From the NCBI RefSeq assembly GCF_006716785.1, contig NZ_VFPQ01000001.1, forward strand, positions 806,001-870,000: a stretch of 64,000 bases of DNA. The letters are read 5' to 3'. Positions within the stretch are counted from its first letter, which is position 1; each line of letters begins with the position of its first letter. Under the pieces are notes generated by a model. The model saw only the letters and a program-made list of their open reading frames with translations, made no database searches and was not told the DNA's origin. The position numbers and the translations under genes were made by a program. This stretch comes from Thermopolyspora flexuosa (lineage in GTDB: Bacteria; Actinomycetota; Actinomycetes; Streptosporangiales; Streptosporangiaceae). Below are positions 8,567 to 17,130 of the stretch, piece by piece.

Positions 8567-8836
8567 ATGACCGATCCGGAGGAGCTCTCCACCCGCGAGC
8601 TGCACGACCGCGCCGTGGCCCACGCGGTACGGCACGGCGACGTGGCGTTCCTGTGGCGGCTGCTGCGCACGATCCCCGTGGCGTGGGCGGCCGCCGGGCA
8701 CGCCGAGGAGGCCGCCGGCGACCTGAGCCGGATCTCCGCGCTGGTCAGCGACGCGCTCGGCGCGGGCGAGGGCGAGCTGGGGGAGGCGCTGCGCCCGGTC
8801 TACCTGGACTACCTTCGCAGGCATCCGGAGGCCTGA
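8567..8836 (+). CDS. conserved small hypothetical protein
   Basis: An 89-residue soluble protein beginning MTDPEELSTRELHDRAVAHAVRHGD, predicted almost entirely helical. It holds the segment FLWRLLRTIPVAWAAAGHAEEAAGDL and ends LRPVYLDYLRRHPEA. I do not recognise a function. It sits 38 bases after the oxidoreductase and 31 bases before the response regulator, in the same direction, so it could share a transcript with either. A longer open frame upstream of the ATG overlaps the preceding gene and is a shadow. Confidence 0.65.
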   Translation: MTDPEELSTRELHDRAVAHAVRHGDVAFLWRLLRTIPVAWAAAGHAEEAAGDLSRISALVSDALGAGEGELGEALRPVYLDYLRRHPEA

Positions 8837-8867
8837 ATACCCTGGAATCATCCCCCGGACAGCAAAG

Positions 8868-9569
8868 GTGCCGAAGATCGATACCCCCGTCCGCGTGCTC
8901 GTCGTCGAGGACGAGCCGCAGCTGCGCAACGCCGTGTCGCGCGCCCTCCGCATGGAGGGCTACGCCGTCGAGGTCGCCGAGGACGGGCCCGCCGGCCTCG
9001 CCGCCATGGCGAGCGAGCGCCCGGACCTCGTCGTGCTCGACGTCATGCTGCCGCGGATGGACGGGCTCGAGGTGTGCCGCCGCATGCGCCGCAACGGCGA
9101 CACCACGCCGGTGCTCATGCTCACCGCGCTCGACAGCGTGGGGGACCGGGTGGCCGGGCTGGACGCGGGGGCCGACGACTACCTGGTGAAGCCGTTCGCG
9201 CTGGAGGAGCTGTTCGCCCGGATCCGGGCGCTGCTGCGCCGCGCCGGGCCGGGGGAGTGCGACGCCCCGCTCACCTTCGCCGACCTCACGCTCTACCCGC
9301 GCAGCCGCCAGGGCAAGCGCGGCGACCGCCGGTTCGACCTCACCCGCACCGAGTACGCGCTGCTCGAGCTGCTCATGCGCAACGCCGGCCAGGTGCTCAC
9401 CCGGGAGGTGATCCTCGAGCGCATCTGGGGCTACGAGTTCACCCCGGGCTCGAACTCGCTCGAGGTCTACATCGGGTACCTGCGGCGCAAGACCGAGGCG
9501 GGCGGGGAGGTCCGGCTGATCCAGACCGTGCACGGGCTCGGCTACGCGCTGCGGGAGCCGACGACGTGA
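8868..9569 (+). CDS. OmpR/PhoB-family response regulator
   Basis: A 233-residue two-domain regulator. The receiver domain (residues 8-122) has the acidic pocket VVEDE, the phospho-acceptor Asp58 in VVLDVMLPRMDG, the TALDS switch and the conserved lysine in DYLVKPF. The C-terminal winged helix (about 135-230) reads RFDLTRTEYALLELLMRNAGQVLTREVILERIWG and ends with the wing RLIQTVHGLGYALRE. It is closest in style to the actinobacterial MprA/TcrA group. The sensor kinase gene follows 28 bases later. The start is GTG, with a short purine run (AAAGG) directly before it. Confidence 0.95.
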   Translation: MPKIDTPVRVLVVEDEPQLRNAVSRALRMEGYAVEVAEDGPAGLAAMASERPDLVVLDVMLPRMDGLEVCRRMRRNGDTTPVLMLTALDSVGDRVAGLDAGADDYLVKPFALEELFARIRALLRRAGPGECDAPLTFADLTLYPRSRQGKRGDRRFDLTRTEYALLELLMRNAGQVLTREVILERIWGYEFTPGSNSLEVYIGYLRRKTEAGGEVRLIQTVHGLGYALREPTT

Positions 9570-9597
9570 CCGGGAGCGACGCGGGGGGAGGCGCGGC

Positions 9598-10740
9598 ATG
9601 AAGCGGTTGCCGCTGGTGTGGCGGCTCGCGCTCTGCGCGGGCGTGGCCGCCGCGGGCAGTGTGATCACGGTGCTGGCCGGGGCCTACGTGCTCGCCTGCC
9701 GCCGGGTGGAGGACCTGGGCAGGGCGGGCGCGCTCGGCCCCTACTACGGCGACCACGGCCCGTACCCGCCGGTCGGCCCGGCCGGCGTGCTCGACAAGGT
9801 GGCCGGGCTGCAGGCCGAGCTCGGCTGGCCGTTCGTCGTGGTGGCGCTCGGCGGCCTGGTGCTCGCCGCCGTGCTCGGCTACATCGCCGCCCGCACCGCG
9901 CTGCGCCCGGTGGCCACGCTCACCTCGCTCGCCGAGCGGGTGGCGGCCACCCGTGACCTCGGCACCCGCATCGAGGTGGACCGCGACGACGAGCTGGGCA
10001 GCCTGGCGCGTAGCTTCAACACGATGCTCGACGCGCTCGAGCGCTCGGCGAAGGCGCAGCGCAGGCTCGTCGCCGACGCCTCCCACGAGCTGCGCACCCC
10101 GCTCGCCGCGCTGCGCACGAACGTGGAGCTGCTGCGCCGCGCGGACCGGCTCGACCCCGCCGAGCGCGCCGAGCTGCTCCAGGAGACCCTCGACGGGCTG
10201 GAGGAGCTGAGCGCGCTCGTCTCCGACGTGGTGGAGCTCGCCCGCGACGAGGAGCCGTCGGTGCTGCTCGAGGACGTGCGGCTCGACGAGATCGTGGAGC
10301 GCGCGGCGGCCCGCGCCCGGGCGTACTGGCCGCGGGTGCACTTCCACGTGGACGTCGAGCCCGCCGTGGTGCGCGGCGTGCCCGACCGGCTCACCCGGGC
10401 GGTGGCGAACCTGCTCGACAACGCGGGCAAGTACAGCCCGGCGGGCGGCGTCGTCGAGGTACGGCTGCGCGGCGGCGAGCTGACCGTGCGCGACCACGGG
10501 CCGGGCATCGCCGAGGAGGACCTGCCGTACGTGTTCGACCGGTTCTACCGGGCGCCGAGCGCGCGCTCGATGCCGGGCTCCGGGCTCGGCCTCGCCATCG
10601 TGCGGCAGGTGGTGGAGGGCCACGGCGGCACGGTCGCGGCGGGGAACGCGCCGGGCGGCGGCACGGTCGTGCGCATGCGGCTGCCGCTGCAGCAGGCCCC
10701 GTCGCGGCCGTCGCGGGCCCGGCAGCCGGTGCGGGCCTGA
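9598..10740 (+). CDS. sensor histidine kinase (MprB-like)
   Basis: A 380-residue membrane kinase that partners the preceding regulator. TM1 is at about residues 8-33 and TM2 at 80-100, enclosing a short extracellular loop of roughly 45 residues with glycine and proline. HAMP (about 100-153) leads to the dimerisation/phospho-acceptor helix with His163 in ADASHELRTPLAAL. The ATP-binding domain carries NLLDNAGKYSP (N box), VRDHGPGI (G1), FDRFYR (F box) and GSGLGLAIV (G2). The short sensory loop suggests an envelope or membrane signal. The gene is followed by a large non-coding region holding a small RNA candidate. Confidence 0.95.
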   Translation: MKRLPLVWRLALCAGVAAAGSVITVLAGAYVLACRRVEDLGRAGALGPYYGDHGPYPPVGPAGVLDKVAGLQAELGWPFVVVALGGLVLAAVLGYIAARTALRPVATLTSLAERVAATRDLGTRIEVDRDDELGSLARSFNTMLDALERSAKAQRRLVADASHELRTPLAALRTNVELLRRADRLDPAERAELLQETLDGLEELSALVSDVVELARDEEPSVLLEDVRLDEIVERAAARARAYWPRVHFHVDVEPAVVRGVPDRLTRAVANLLDNAGKYSPAGGVVEVRLRGGELTVRDHGPGIAEEDLPYVFDRFYRAPSARSMPGSGLGLAIVRQVVEGHGGTVAAGNAPGGGTVVRMRLPLQQAPSRPSRARQPVRA

Positions 10741-10934
10741 CCGGCGCGGCGTGCCGTACTCGGCGGGTAACGCCCGGCCTGGGGCTCTCTCGACCTGACC
10801 TGGCAGGTCATCGGCGGATGTATGCGATAGTTCCACCTGGCCATGACGCACTCATGACGTGCGTCTCGATAGTGTTGAGGCAGGTCATGGGACCTGGGGC
10901 GCAACCGGCGCACCACAGGACTTCTTTCCGATAG

Positions 10935-11047
10935 GGACGTGGAGGGGGGAACCACGTCCGGAGCGGGACCCGTGGCGCTTTGGGGGAGGCGCCGAAACGG
11001 GCCGCGTGAGTCGGGGCCGGGCAGCAGGGGGAACTGCCCGGCCCCGA
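10935..11047 (-). ncRNA. candidate 6C small RNA (two C-loop hairpins)
   Basis: On the minus strand two perfect hairpins occur in order: arms 11047-11034/11024-11011 (14 bp, loop TTCCCCCTG) and arms 10959-10952/10942-10935 (8 bp, loop TTCCCCCCT). A pair of stems whose loops hold runs of five or six C is the defining feature of the actinobacterial 6C RNA. The linker contains CACGGGTCCCG-like sequence, also fitting. No protein-coding frame is convincing here. The exact 5' and 3' ends are not determined; a plus-strand transcript with G-rich loops is the alternative. Confidence 0.65.
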
Positions 11048-11266
11048 CGTATGTCCGGAAACGGTGGCCGGGGGGACAGGGGGACGCCCGTGGGAGGTCC
11101 GTCCGCCCGGCCCTCCGGCCTTTACCGCCCGTCGACGCCGTCGCCACCCGTCCGGGCCGCTCGGAACGCCGCCCGGGAAGGCGGTTCGGGGTCGTTCGAC
11201 CGCCGCCACCCGGCCCCGCGCGGGTCTCCCAGGGGTAGATCTTTTTGGGTGTTTTGGGTGGTTATC

Positions 11267-11296
11267 TTGGCATTTGGGTGACTTAGGCACTAGTGT
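11267..11296 (+). promoter_or_regulatory. promoter of the riboswitch transcript
   Basis: TTGGCA, an 18-base spacer and TAGTGT lie in a locally T-rich segment about 55 bp before the riboswitch aptamer. Position and spacing fit a housekeeping sigma promoter for the c-di-AMP riboswitch leader. Confidence 0.55.
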
Positions 11297-11347
11297 CTTG
11301 TTCCGTTATCCGATGGAGACCTGGCCTCCGCCAGGAGGCCGGCCATC

Positions 11348-11510
11348 CGACGCCGAATCCCACGGGCGCCCAGCGCCCCGGGAGCCGGGGACCCAGTCGC
11401 GCGGGCGGCGCAGTGCAGGCCGTACCCGCGAGGGGTGAATCCAGCGGCGCGTGGCGCGCTGGTAGGGCACTCCTAGCCCGAACCCGTCAGCTAACCCGGT
11501 AGGCGAGATA
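11348..11510 (+). promoter_or_regulatory. c-di-AMP riboswitch (ydaO-yuaA type)
   Basis: The conserved blocks of the ydaO-yuaA aptamer appear in the right order: GCCGGGGACCCAG, then GGGGTGAATCC, then GGTAGGGC, then AGCCCGAACCCGTCAGCTAACC followed closely by GTAGGCG. P1 can form between the CGCC near 11351 and the GGCG near 11501. In actinobacteria this element precedes cell-wall hydrolase and resuscitation-factor genes, and high c-di-AMP lowers expression. Here the next large gene is a secreted barrel-domain protein about 410 bases further on. Confidence 0.92.
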
Positions 11511-11525
11511 GGAGAGGAGAACCAG

Positions 11526-11633
11526 GTGGAGAACCCCGACTCCACGGCCTCGCCCCGCCGGCGGGCGCCGTCCCATGACCAGGGCGACGGCCGCGACAGC
11601 ACGCGGCGGCCACGCACCCGAAGCACAGGCTGA
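11526..11633 (+). CDS. possible short leader ORF after the riboswitch
   Basis: A 35-codon frame, GTG to TGA, encodes an Arg/Pro/Asp-rich peptide starting VENPDSTASPRRRAP. It is preceded by the strong purine run GGAGAGGAG at a good distance. The composition does not look like a folded protein, and the frame could be chance in GC-rich DNA. It is listed because the ribosome binding site directly after the aptamer is unusually good, whereas the main downstream gene has a weak one. Confidence 0.25.
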   Translation: MENPDSTASPRRRAPSHDQGDGRDSTRRPRTRSTG

Positions 11634-11649
11634 CCGCCCTCTGCTTCGC

Positions 11650-11686
11650 CCGAGGCCGATCGGATGACCTCCATCTCGGCCCTCGG
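11650..11686 (+). terminator. stem-loop in the riboswitch leader
   Basis: CCGAGGCCGA at 11650-11659 pairs with TCGGCCCTCGG at 11676-11686 (10 bp with one bulged C; 16-base loop). There is no U-tract. It may act as an attenuator in the leader between aptamer and coding region; direct evidence is only the inverted repeat. Confidence 0.4.
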
Positions 11687-11921
11687 CCCCAGGTAACGGC
11701 CCCGGCGGACATCCGCGCCGTCACCTGCACATCCTCGCACAACCCCGCCGCGTCGTGGTGCGGCGTGTCTCATATCGCTTTCGCTGCGGGCGCCACCACG
11801 TTCCGTCTTCCGGCCGGCGTCCTCCGGCCGCAGGCGCCCCGTCCACGTGCCTTGTGCTCTGCCCTAGAGGTGCCGAGGTCGACGTGGAAGTCCTGTCCCC
11901 TCACGGAAGACCTCCCGTTCG

Positions 11922-12662
11922 ATGAAGTTCCCCTTTGGCCTGAACAAGAACGATGTCAAGACGAAGTACGCCCCCCTCGCCGCCGGCCTCGTCGGCATCA
12001 CCATGGCGGGCCTGACCATCGCGGGCGTCACCGACGACGCGAACGGCACCGCCGCGAAGGCCAAGACCGTCGCCGCCGACGTCCAGCCGCTCGCGATGAC
12101 CGCGGGTGCGCGCGCCGCCGAGGGCCTCGCCGCCGCCGCGGCCGAGGCGAAGCAGAAGGACGAGGCGAAGAAGCGGGCCGCCGAGGCGCAGCGCAAGGCC
12201 GAGGCGAGAAAGGCGGCGGCGGCGAAGAAGAAGGCGGCACAGGCCGAGCGGCGGCTGCTCGTCGGCACGACCAAGGCCTCCTACTTCTGGGACGACGGCT
12301 CCGGCCGCCAGGGCGACACCGGTATGCCCGCCTCCGGCAAGCCCATGCAGAAGGGCCTGTTCGCCTCCCCGAGCTGGCCGCTCGGCACCGAGGGCTACGT
12401 GATCTACAAGGGCAGGAAGGCGAAGTTCTTCATCGGCGACCGCGGCCCCGGCGTGCCCTCCAACCACGGCGTCATGCTCGACATCGACGGCAAGACCTTC
12501 GCCGAGCTCACCGGCGGCACCTGGGACCCGAACACGCTCACCGTGCGCGGCAACGGCGGCCTCGGCCACATCCACGTGACGTACGTCATCACCAAGTGGG
12601 GCAACGGCCCCGGCCGCCCCGGCAAGCCGGTCCCGTTCTCCACCGGCGCCTGGCGGGAGTGA
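11922..12662 (+). CDS. secreted double-psi barrel (RlpA-like) cell-wall protein
   Basis: A 246-residue exported protein. A signal/anchor segment (YAPLAAGLVGITMAGLTIAGV) follows a short basic N-terminus. Residues about 60-115 form an Ala/Lys/Glu-rich, probably coiled-coil linker, and the C-terminal 130 residues form the conserved domain. That domain has features of the RlpA/double-psi beta-barrel fold: TGMPASGKPMQKGLFASPSW, then PLGT, then FFIGDRGPGVPSNHGVMLDID and FAELTGG. Such domains bind or cleave peptidoglycan. The ribosome binding site is weak (GGAAG 13-17 bases upstream). The gene lies downstream of the c-di-AMP riboswitch, which fits cell-wall remodelling. Confidence 0.75.
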   Translation: MKFPFGLNKNDVKTKYAPLAAGLVGITMAGLTIAGVTDDANGTAAKAKTVAADVQPLAMTAGARAAEGLAAAAAEAKQKDEAKKRAAEAQRKAEARKAAAAKKKAAQAERRLLVGTTKASYFWDDGSGRQGDTGMPASGKPMQKGLFASPSWPLGTEGYVIYKGRKAKFFIGDRGPGVPSNHGVMLDIDGKTFAELTGGTWDPNTLTVRGNGGLGHIHVTYVITKWGNGPGRPGKPVPFSTGAWRE

Positions 12663-12792
12663 TCCGGCCCTCCCGACGCCGCCGCGACGCCCGGGCACGC
12701 CCGCGACGACCTCGCCGGCCGGATGCCCGGGCCGGTATCCGATTCCGATGTGCGCAGACGCCTCGGGACTGCTATGGTTACGAACGTCGCTC

Positions 12793-12865
<73 letters not shown>

Positions 12866-12870
12866 CCCGA

Positions 12871-12916
12871 AGACGCGATCTGGGCACCGTCCACCGGCGG
12901 TGCCCAGATCGCGTTT
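12871..12916 (+). terminator. intrinsic terminator of tRNA-Lys
   Basis: CGCGATCTGGGCACCG at 12874-12889 pairs perfectly with 12898-12913 (16 bp, 8-base loop) and is followed by TTT. It starts six bases after the tRNA. Confidence 0.93.
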
Positions 12917-13057
12917 GGCGCTCATGTCTCCGGCCGGTCCGGTTCGCCTCCCTGCGGACGCCGGAGGGAGGTCCGACCCGCGGGCGGAAGGCGTGCTCCC
13001 GCCCGCGGAACGGCGCTCGTCACCGGCGGTCGCTCCGGGCGCCCACCCGCGGCCCGC

Positions 13058-14344
13058 TCACGTGAAGTAGCGCAGCCACACGTACACCCACGCCATCACC
13101 ATGCTGAGCACGGTGACGAGCGCGCCGTACTTGGTGAACTCCCAGAAGCTGATGCGGTGGCCGGTGCGCGCCGCGATGCCGATGGCGACGACGTTCGCGC
13201 TCGCCGCGACCGCCGTGCCGTTGCCGCCGAAGTCGGCGCCGAGGGCGAACGCCCACCACAGCGCCTGCCCGATCTCCGGGGCCGGGGCCTCGGCGACCAG
13301 CCCTTCGACGATCGGGGCCATCGTGGCGACGTAGGGGATGTTGTCGAAGAAGGCGCCGAGCACGCCCGAGCCGAACAGCAGCGTGGTCGCCGACAGGAAG
13401 GGCGCGTCACCGAGCAGGTTCACCGCCCAGGTGCCGATCGTCTCGATCACGCCCGTGTGCACGAGCCCCGCGACCATCACGAACAGGCCCATGAAGAACA
13501 CGAGCGTCGGCCACTCGACCTCCTCCATCGTCTCCGCCACGTCGGCCTTGGCCACCAGCATCATCACGCCGGCGCCGACGAGCGCGACGATCGACGGGGC
13601 GACGTGCAGGACCGAGTGGAGTGCGAAGCCCGCGATCACGCCGGCGAGGACGATCAGGCAGCGGGCGAGCAGCCTGGGATCGGTGATCGCCCGCCTCTCC
13701 TGCAGCGCCATCACCTCGGCCACGTGCTCGGGGTTGTACCGGAAGCTCCGGGCGAACAGCACGCGGGTGAGCAGCACGAAGACCGCGAAGATGATGACCA
13801 CGATCGGGGTCATGTGCACGAGGAAGTCGTTGAACGTCAGCCCCCCGCGGCTTCCGATGATGATGTTCGGCGGGTCGCCGATGAGCGTCGCCGCGCCGCC
13901 GATGTTGGAGGCGAGAACCTCGGCGATGAGGTACGGCTGAGCCGGGATCTGCAGGCGGTTGCACACGACTACCGTGACCGGCGCGACCAGCATGATCGTG
14001 GTCACGTTGTCGAGCACGGGGGACGCGACCGCGGTGATGATCATCAACATCACCATCAGCCGGTACGGCCGGCCCTGGGAGCGTTTCGCCGCCCAGATGG
14101 CCAGGTAGTCGAAGACGCCCGTCCGCTTGATGATCCCGACGATGATCATCATGCCGAAGAGCAGGAAGATGACGTTCCAGTCGATGCCCTCGTGCTCGGA
14201 GTAGAACACCTCCTCTCCGGGGATCAGCCCGAGGACGGCCATCAGCCCCGCGGCGATGAGAACGGTCTTGACCTTGTCCGCTTTCTCGGTGGCGATGAAG
14301 AAGAACGCCACGCAGAAGATGGTGAGGGCGAGGAATGCGGTCAT
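13058..14344 (-). CDS. ArsB/NhaD-superfamily ion permease
   Basis: A 428-residue membrane protein with about eleven hydrophobic segments. The ion-transporter-superfamily motifs are clear: ASPVLDNVTTIMLVAPVTV in the first half, SNIGGAATLIGDPPNIIIGS after it, and the mirror motif FFDNIPYVATMAPIV with ALGADFGGNGTAVAASANVV in the second half. Proteins of this group include arsenite exporters, Na+/H+ antiporters (NhaD) and anion permeases; the ion cannot be chosen from sequence. No ars genes are nearby. The CBS-domain gene lies upstream in the same direction, 228 bases away, and may form a functional pair with it. Confidence 0.87.
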   Translation of the reverse strand: MTAFLALTIFCVAFFFIATEKADKVKTVLIAAGLMAVLGLIPGEEVFYSEHEGIDWNVIFLLFGMMIIVGIIKRTGVFDYLAIWAAKRSQGRPYRLMVMLMIITAVASPVLDNVTTIMLVAPVTVVVCNRLQIPAQPYLIAEVLASNIGGAATLIGDPPNIIIGSRGGLTFNDFLVHMTPIVVIIFAVFVLLTRVLFARSFRYNPEHVAEVMALQERRAITDPRLLARCLIVLAGVIAGFALHSVLHVAPSIVALVGAGVMMLVAKADVAETMEEVEWPTLVFFMGLFVMVAGLVHTGVIETIGTWAVNLLGDAPFLSATTLLFGSGVLGAFFDNIPYVATMAPIVEGLVAEAPAPEIGQALWWAFALGADFGGNGTAVAASANVVAIGIAARTGHRISFWEFTKYGALVTVLSMVMAWVYVWLRYFT

Positions 14345-14572
14345 GCACCAGGCCTCGGCGGTGCGGCTCCATGGAGGATGGCGGTCGGGTCGGTGTGGTG
14401 GGCGGGGCCACCGAACTCAGCGCGCGGCCGCCCCGGTGATCGAGGCACGCGGTGTTCTGCGCAGGCCGAACCAAGGCACACGAAGATCGCCTCCGATCCA
14501 GTGACGTGAAATGAGAAGCGAGAAACGAAACGATCAGGGCTCCGGGGAGCGGAGGGGACGCCCACCCGGAGG

Positions 14573-15031
14573 TCAGTCGCCGAGGCCCGACAGGACCAGG
14601 TGGGTGAGCAGCCGTTCCAGGGTGATCACGCCGATCAGCGAGTCGCCGGCGTCGACGACCCCGACCAGCGGCCGTTGGGAACGTGCCATCAGCGCGGCGA
14701 CCTCGAGCAGGGTGGCGTCGGCGGGCACGGTCACCGGCCGCTCCACCTGCCGTGGCATACAGTCCTCGAGGGTCAGGTCACCGAGCTCGTGCCAGAACCG
14801 GTCCGCGTGGGCCTCGTCGACCGCCCGTGCGAGCTGCGGGTCCTCCTGGTAGGCTCCGGGAATTCCCATCCGGAGCACCTGGGTGCCGGGAAGCACCTTC
14901 CGGGGCCTGCCCTCGTCGTCGACGAGGATGAGGCCGGGCAGTCTCCCCAGCGCCATCACCCGGATGGCCTTCACGACCGGGTCGCGGGCCGTTACCGTCG
15001 GCAGGCTTACGGCGATATCGCTGGCTTGCAT
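14573..15031 (-). CDS. CBS-domain protein
   Basis: A 152-residue stand-alone CBS pair. The first domain covers residues 1-60 ([43 protein letters not shown]) and the second about 88-150 ([37 protein letters not shown] ... [15 protein letters not shown]). CBS pairs bind adenine nucleotides and often gate transporters. The ATG at 15031 has GGAAAGGA at ideal spacing, so the much longer open frame around it is discarded. It is the upstream neighbour of the ArsB/NhaD permease on the same strand, which suggests that it senses nucleotide levels for that permease. Confidence 0.88.
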   Translation of the reverse strand: MQASDIAVSLPTVTARDPVVKAIRVMALGRLPGLILVDDEGRPRKVLPGTQVLRMGIPGAYQEDPQLARAVDEAHADRFWHELGDLTLEDCMPRQVERPVTVPADATLLEVAALMARSQRPLVGVVDAGDSLIGVITLERLLTHLVLSGLGD

Positions 15032-15395
15032 GAATCCTTTCCGGTGGCGGGGCAAGCGGGTCGTTTCCGATACGGTCACGGCACCTCCCCGCGGCTCGGT
15101 GACGACAGGGCTAATCGACGACGTCAGCTGGGGAAAATGGCTTACGTCGCCGCACCGCCAGTCTTGCCCGGTTTGCCGGAATGCGGCTATTGGGGTCAGG
15201 CCCCATTTGTGATGGGTGTGAACATGCAGACGCATGGGCCGGCCGCCGGCGACGGCGGCCCAGGGGAGCGGTGGCGTCCGCCGCGGCCAGGGGCGGGCCG
15301 GCCGTACCACGCGGGCACCGGACGTGGAGATGAACGACCCGGGGAGGGCCTGCGTTCCCGGGTACGGCCGGGCGGGGTTTCCGGAAACGGAAAGG

Positions 15396-15441
15396 CCCCT
15401 GACGGCCTGCCGGGGTGATCCCCGGGACAGGCCGCCAAGGG
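15396..15441 (-). terminator. terminator of the UGSC/IlvD operon
   Basis: On the minus strand, 19 bases after the dehydratase stop, CCCTTGGCGGCCTGTCCCGGGG folds on CCCCGG-CAGGCCGTCAGGGG around an ATCA loop and is followed by CCTTTCC. It would close the five-gene operon. Confidence 0.85.
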
Positions 15442-15459
15442 CCGGGCTGCGGGTGTCCT

Positions 15460-17130
15460 TCAGCCGCCGAGCGTCGCGCCCTCGGTGAGCGGGCGGACGG
15501 TCCGCGCGTAGACCGAGAGCCAGCCGCAGCCGGGCGGGGCCGGGGTCTCGGGCATGGCCGCCCGCCGCCTGGCGAGCTCGTCCTCGTCGACCTCGAGGTC
15601 GATCGTGCGCGCGTCCACGTCGATGCTGATCATGTCGCCGTCCCGGACGAGCCCGAGCGGGCCGCCGACCGCGCCCTCCGGGCTCACCTCGGCGACCACG
15701 AGGCCCTTGTTCACCAGGCCGGACATCTGGCCGTCGGTGACCACGGCGACCTCCGGGCCGAGGCCGGCGCCGTCGAGCGCGAACACGAACGCCGAGGTGA
15801 GCCCCATGCCGGGCGAGCCGCGCAGGCCCAGGCCGGTGAGCACGAGCACCTGGCCGGGCTCGACCTCGCCGTTCCGGATGGCCGCGATGCCCTCCTCGCG
15901 GGAGCGGAACACCTTGGCCGGGCCGCGGAAGCGGCGCGGGGCCTCGTCGGCGACGGTGCGCTTCACCACCGCGCCGTCGGGCGCGAGCGAGCCGCGGATC
16001 ACCACGATGCCGGGGTGCCGGGCGAGCGGGTCGTCGAGCGGGCGGATCACGTCGGACTCGGGCGGGGTGACCGACGAGACGATCTCCCGCACGGTACGGC
16101 CGGACACCGTGGGCCGGTCGAGGTCGAGCATGGGGGCGAGCCGGTGCATGAGGGCGAGCGCGCCGCCCGCCGCCTCGAACTCGTCGATGCGCCGCGGGCC
16201 GTTCGGCTTCACCCCGGCGAGCAGCGGCACCTGCGGGGCGAGCTCCTCGAACAGCGCGTACACGTCCACGTCGCAGCCCGCCTCGACGGCGACCGCCTGC
16301 AGGTGCTTGAGGGTGTTCACCGAGCCGCTGATCGCGAGCACGGCGGTGACCGCGTTGCGGAACGCGCCGGGGGTGAGGATGTCGCGGGGCCGTACGTCCT
16401 CGGCGACGAGCTCGACGATGCGGCGGCCGGCCTCCTTGACCGTCCGCCACATCTTCTCGCTGCGGGCGAGCACCGGGGTGCTGCCCGGCAGCGCCATGCC
16501 GAGCACCTCGGCGGTGATGTGCATCGAGTTCGCGGTGCCCATGCCCGCGCACACCCCGGGGCCGGTGATCGCGCAGGCGCTCATCTCGGCGAGCTCCTCG
16601 ACGGTCATCTTCCCGGTGGCGACGTGCCCGGCGTACAGGAACACGTCCTCGAAGTCGACGTGCTCGCCGCGGTAGACGCCGGACGGCTGGTAGCCGCAGG
16701 CGACGATGATCGTCGGAATGTTGAGGCGGGCCGCCGCCATCAGGTGCGCGGGCGTGGTCTTGTCGCACGACGACAGGCAGATCATGCCGTCGAGCAGCGC
16801 GCCCTCGGCCGCCACCTCGATGTCGGCCGCGATCAGGTCACGGGACGGGAGGATGTACTGCCCGGCCGCGCCCGCGCTGGTGATCGCGTCGCTCGGCGCC
16901 GCGGTGCGAATCTCGAAGCCGACGCCGCCCGCCTCCCGGATCGCCTGCTTGAGCGGGCCGACGATCTCGTCGAGGTGGGCGAAGCAGCTCGCCAGGTCGG
17001 ACGAGGTGTTGACGATGGCGATCTTCGGCTTCTCCATGTCCTCGGGGGTGAGCCCGAGGGCGGTCCACTGGGCGCGGCGCATCGCCCAGCGGGTGGTGCC
17101 CGGCTCGAAGTTGCTGCGCAGCGGCCTCAC
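15460..17130 (-). CDS. IlvD/Edd-family dehydratase
   Basis: A 556-residue Fe-S dehydratase of the dihydroxy-acid / phosphogluconate / sugar-acid dehydratase family. Cluster-type cysteines are seen in [24 protein letters not shown] and [15 protein letters not shown]. The C-terminal barrel contains GLRGSPGMG and VVTDGQMSG. The GTG start overlaps the upstream oxidoreductase stop (GTGA), which fixes the start and shows coupling. Its context is not a branched-chain amino acid locus, and the [10 protein letters not shown] segment differs from canonical CDK(x)PG, so a sugar-acid or other dihydroxy-acid substrate is more likely than the valine/isoleucine intermediate. It is the last gene of the operon. 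Confidence 0.88.
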   Translation of the reverse strand: MRPLRSNFEPGTTRWAMRRAQWTALGLTPEDMEKPKIAIVNTSSDLASCFAHLDEIVGPLKQAIREAGGVGFEIRTAAPSDAITSAGAAGQYILPSRDLIAADIEVAAEGALLDGMICLSSCDKTTPAHLMAAARLNIPTIIVACGYQPSGVYRGEHVDFEDVFLYAGHVATGKMTVEELAEMSACAITGPGVCAGMGTANSMHITAEVLGMALPGSTPVLARSEKMWRTVKEAGRRIVELVAEDVRPRDILTPGAFRNAVTAVLAISGSVNTLKHLQAVAVEAGCDVDVYALFEELAPQVPLLAGVKPNGPRRIDEFEAAGGALALMHRLAPMLDLDRPTVSGRTVREIVSSVTPPESDVIRPLDDPLARHPGIVVIRGSLAPDGAVVKRTVADEAPRRFRGPAKVFRSREEGIAAIRNGEVEPGQVLVLTGLGLRGSPGMGLTSAFVFALDGAGLGPEVAVVTDGQMSGLVNKGLVVAEVSPEGAVGGPLGLVRDGDMISIDVDARTIDLEVDEDELARRRAAMPETPAPPGCGWLSVYARTVRPLTEGATLGG

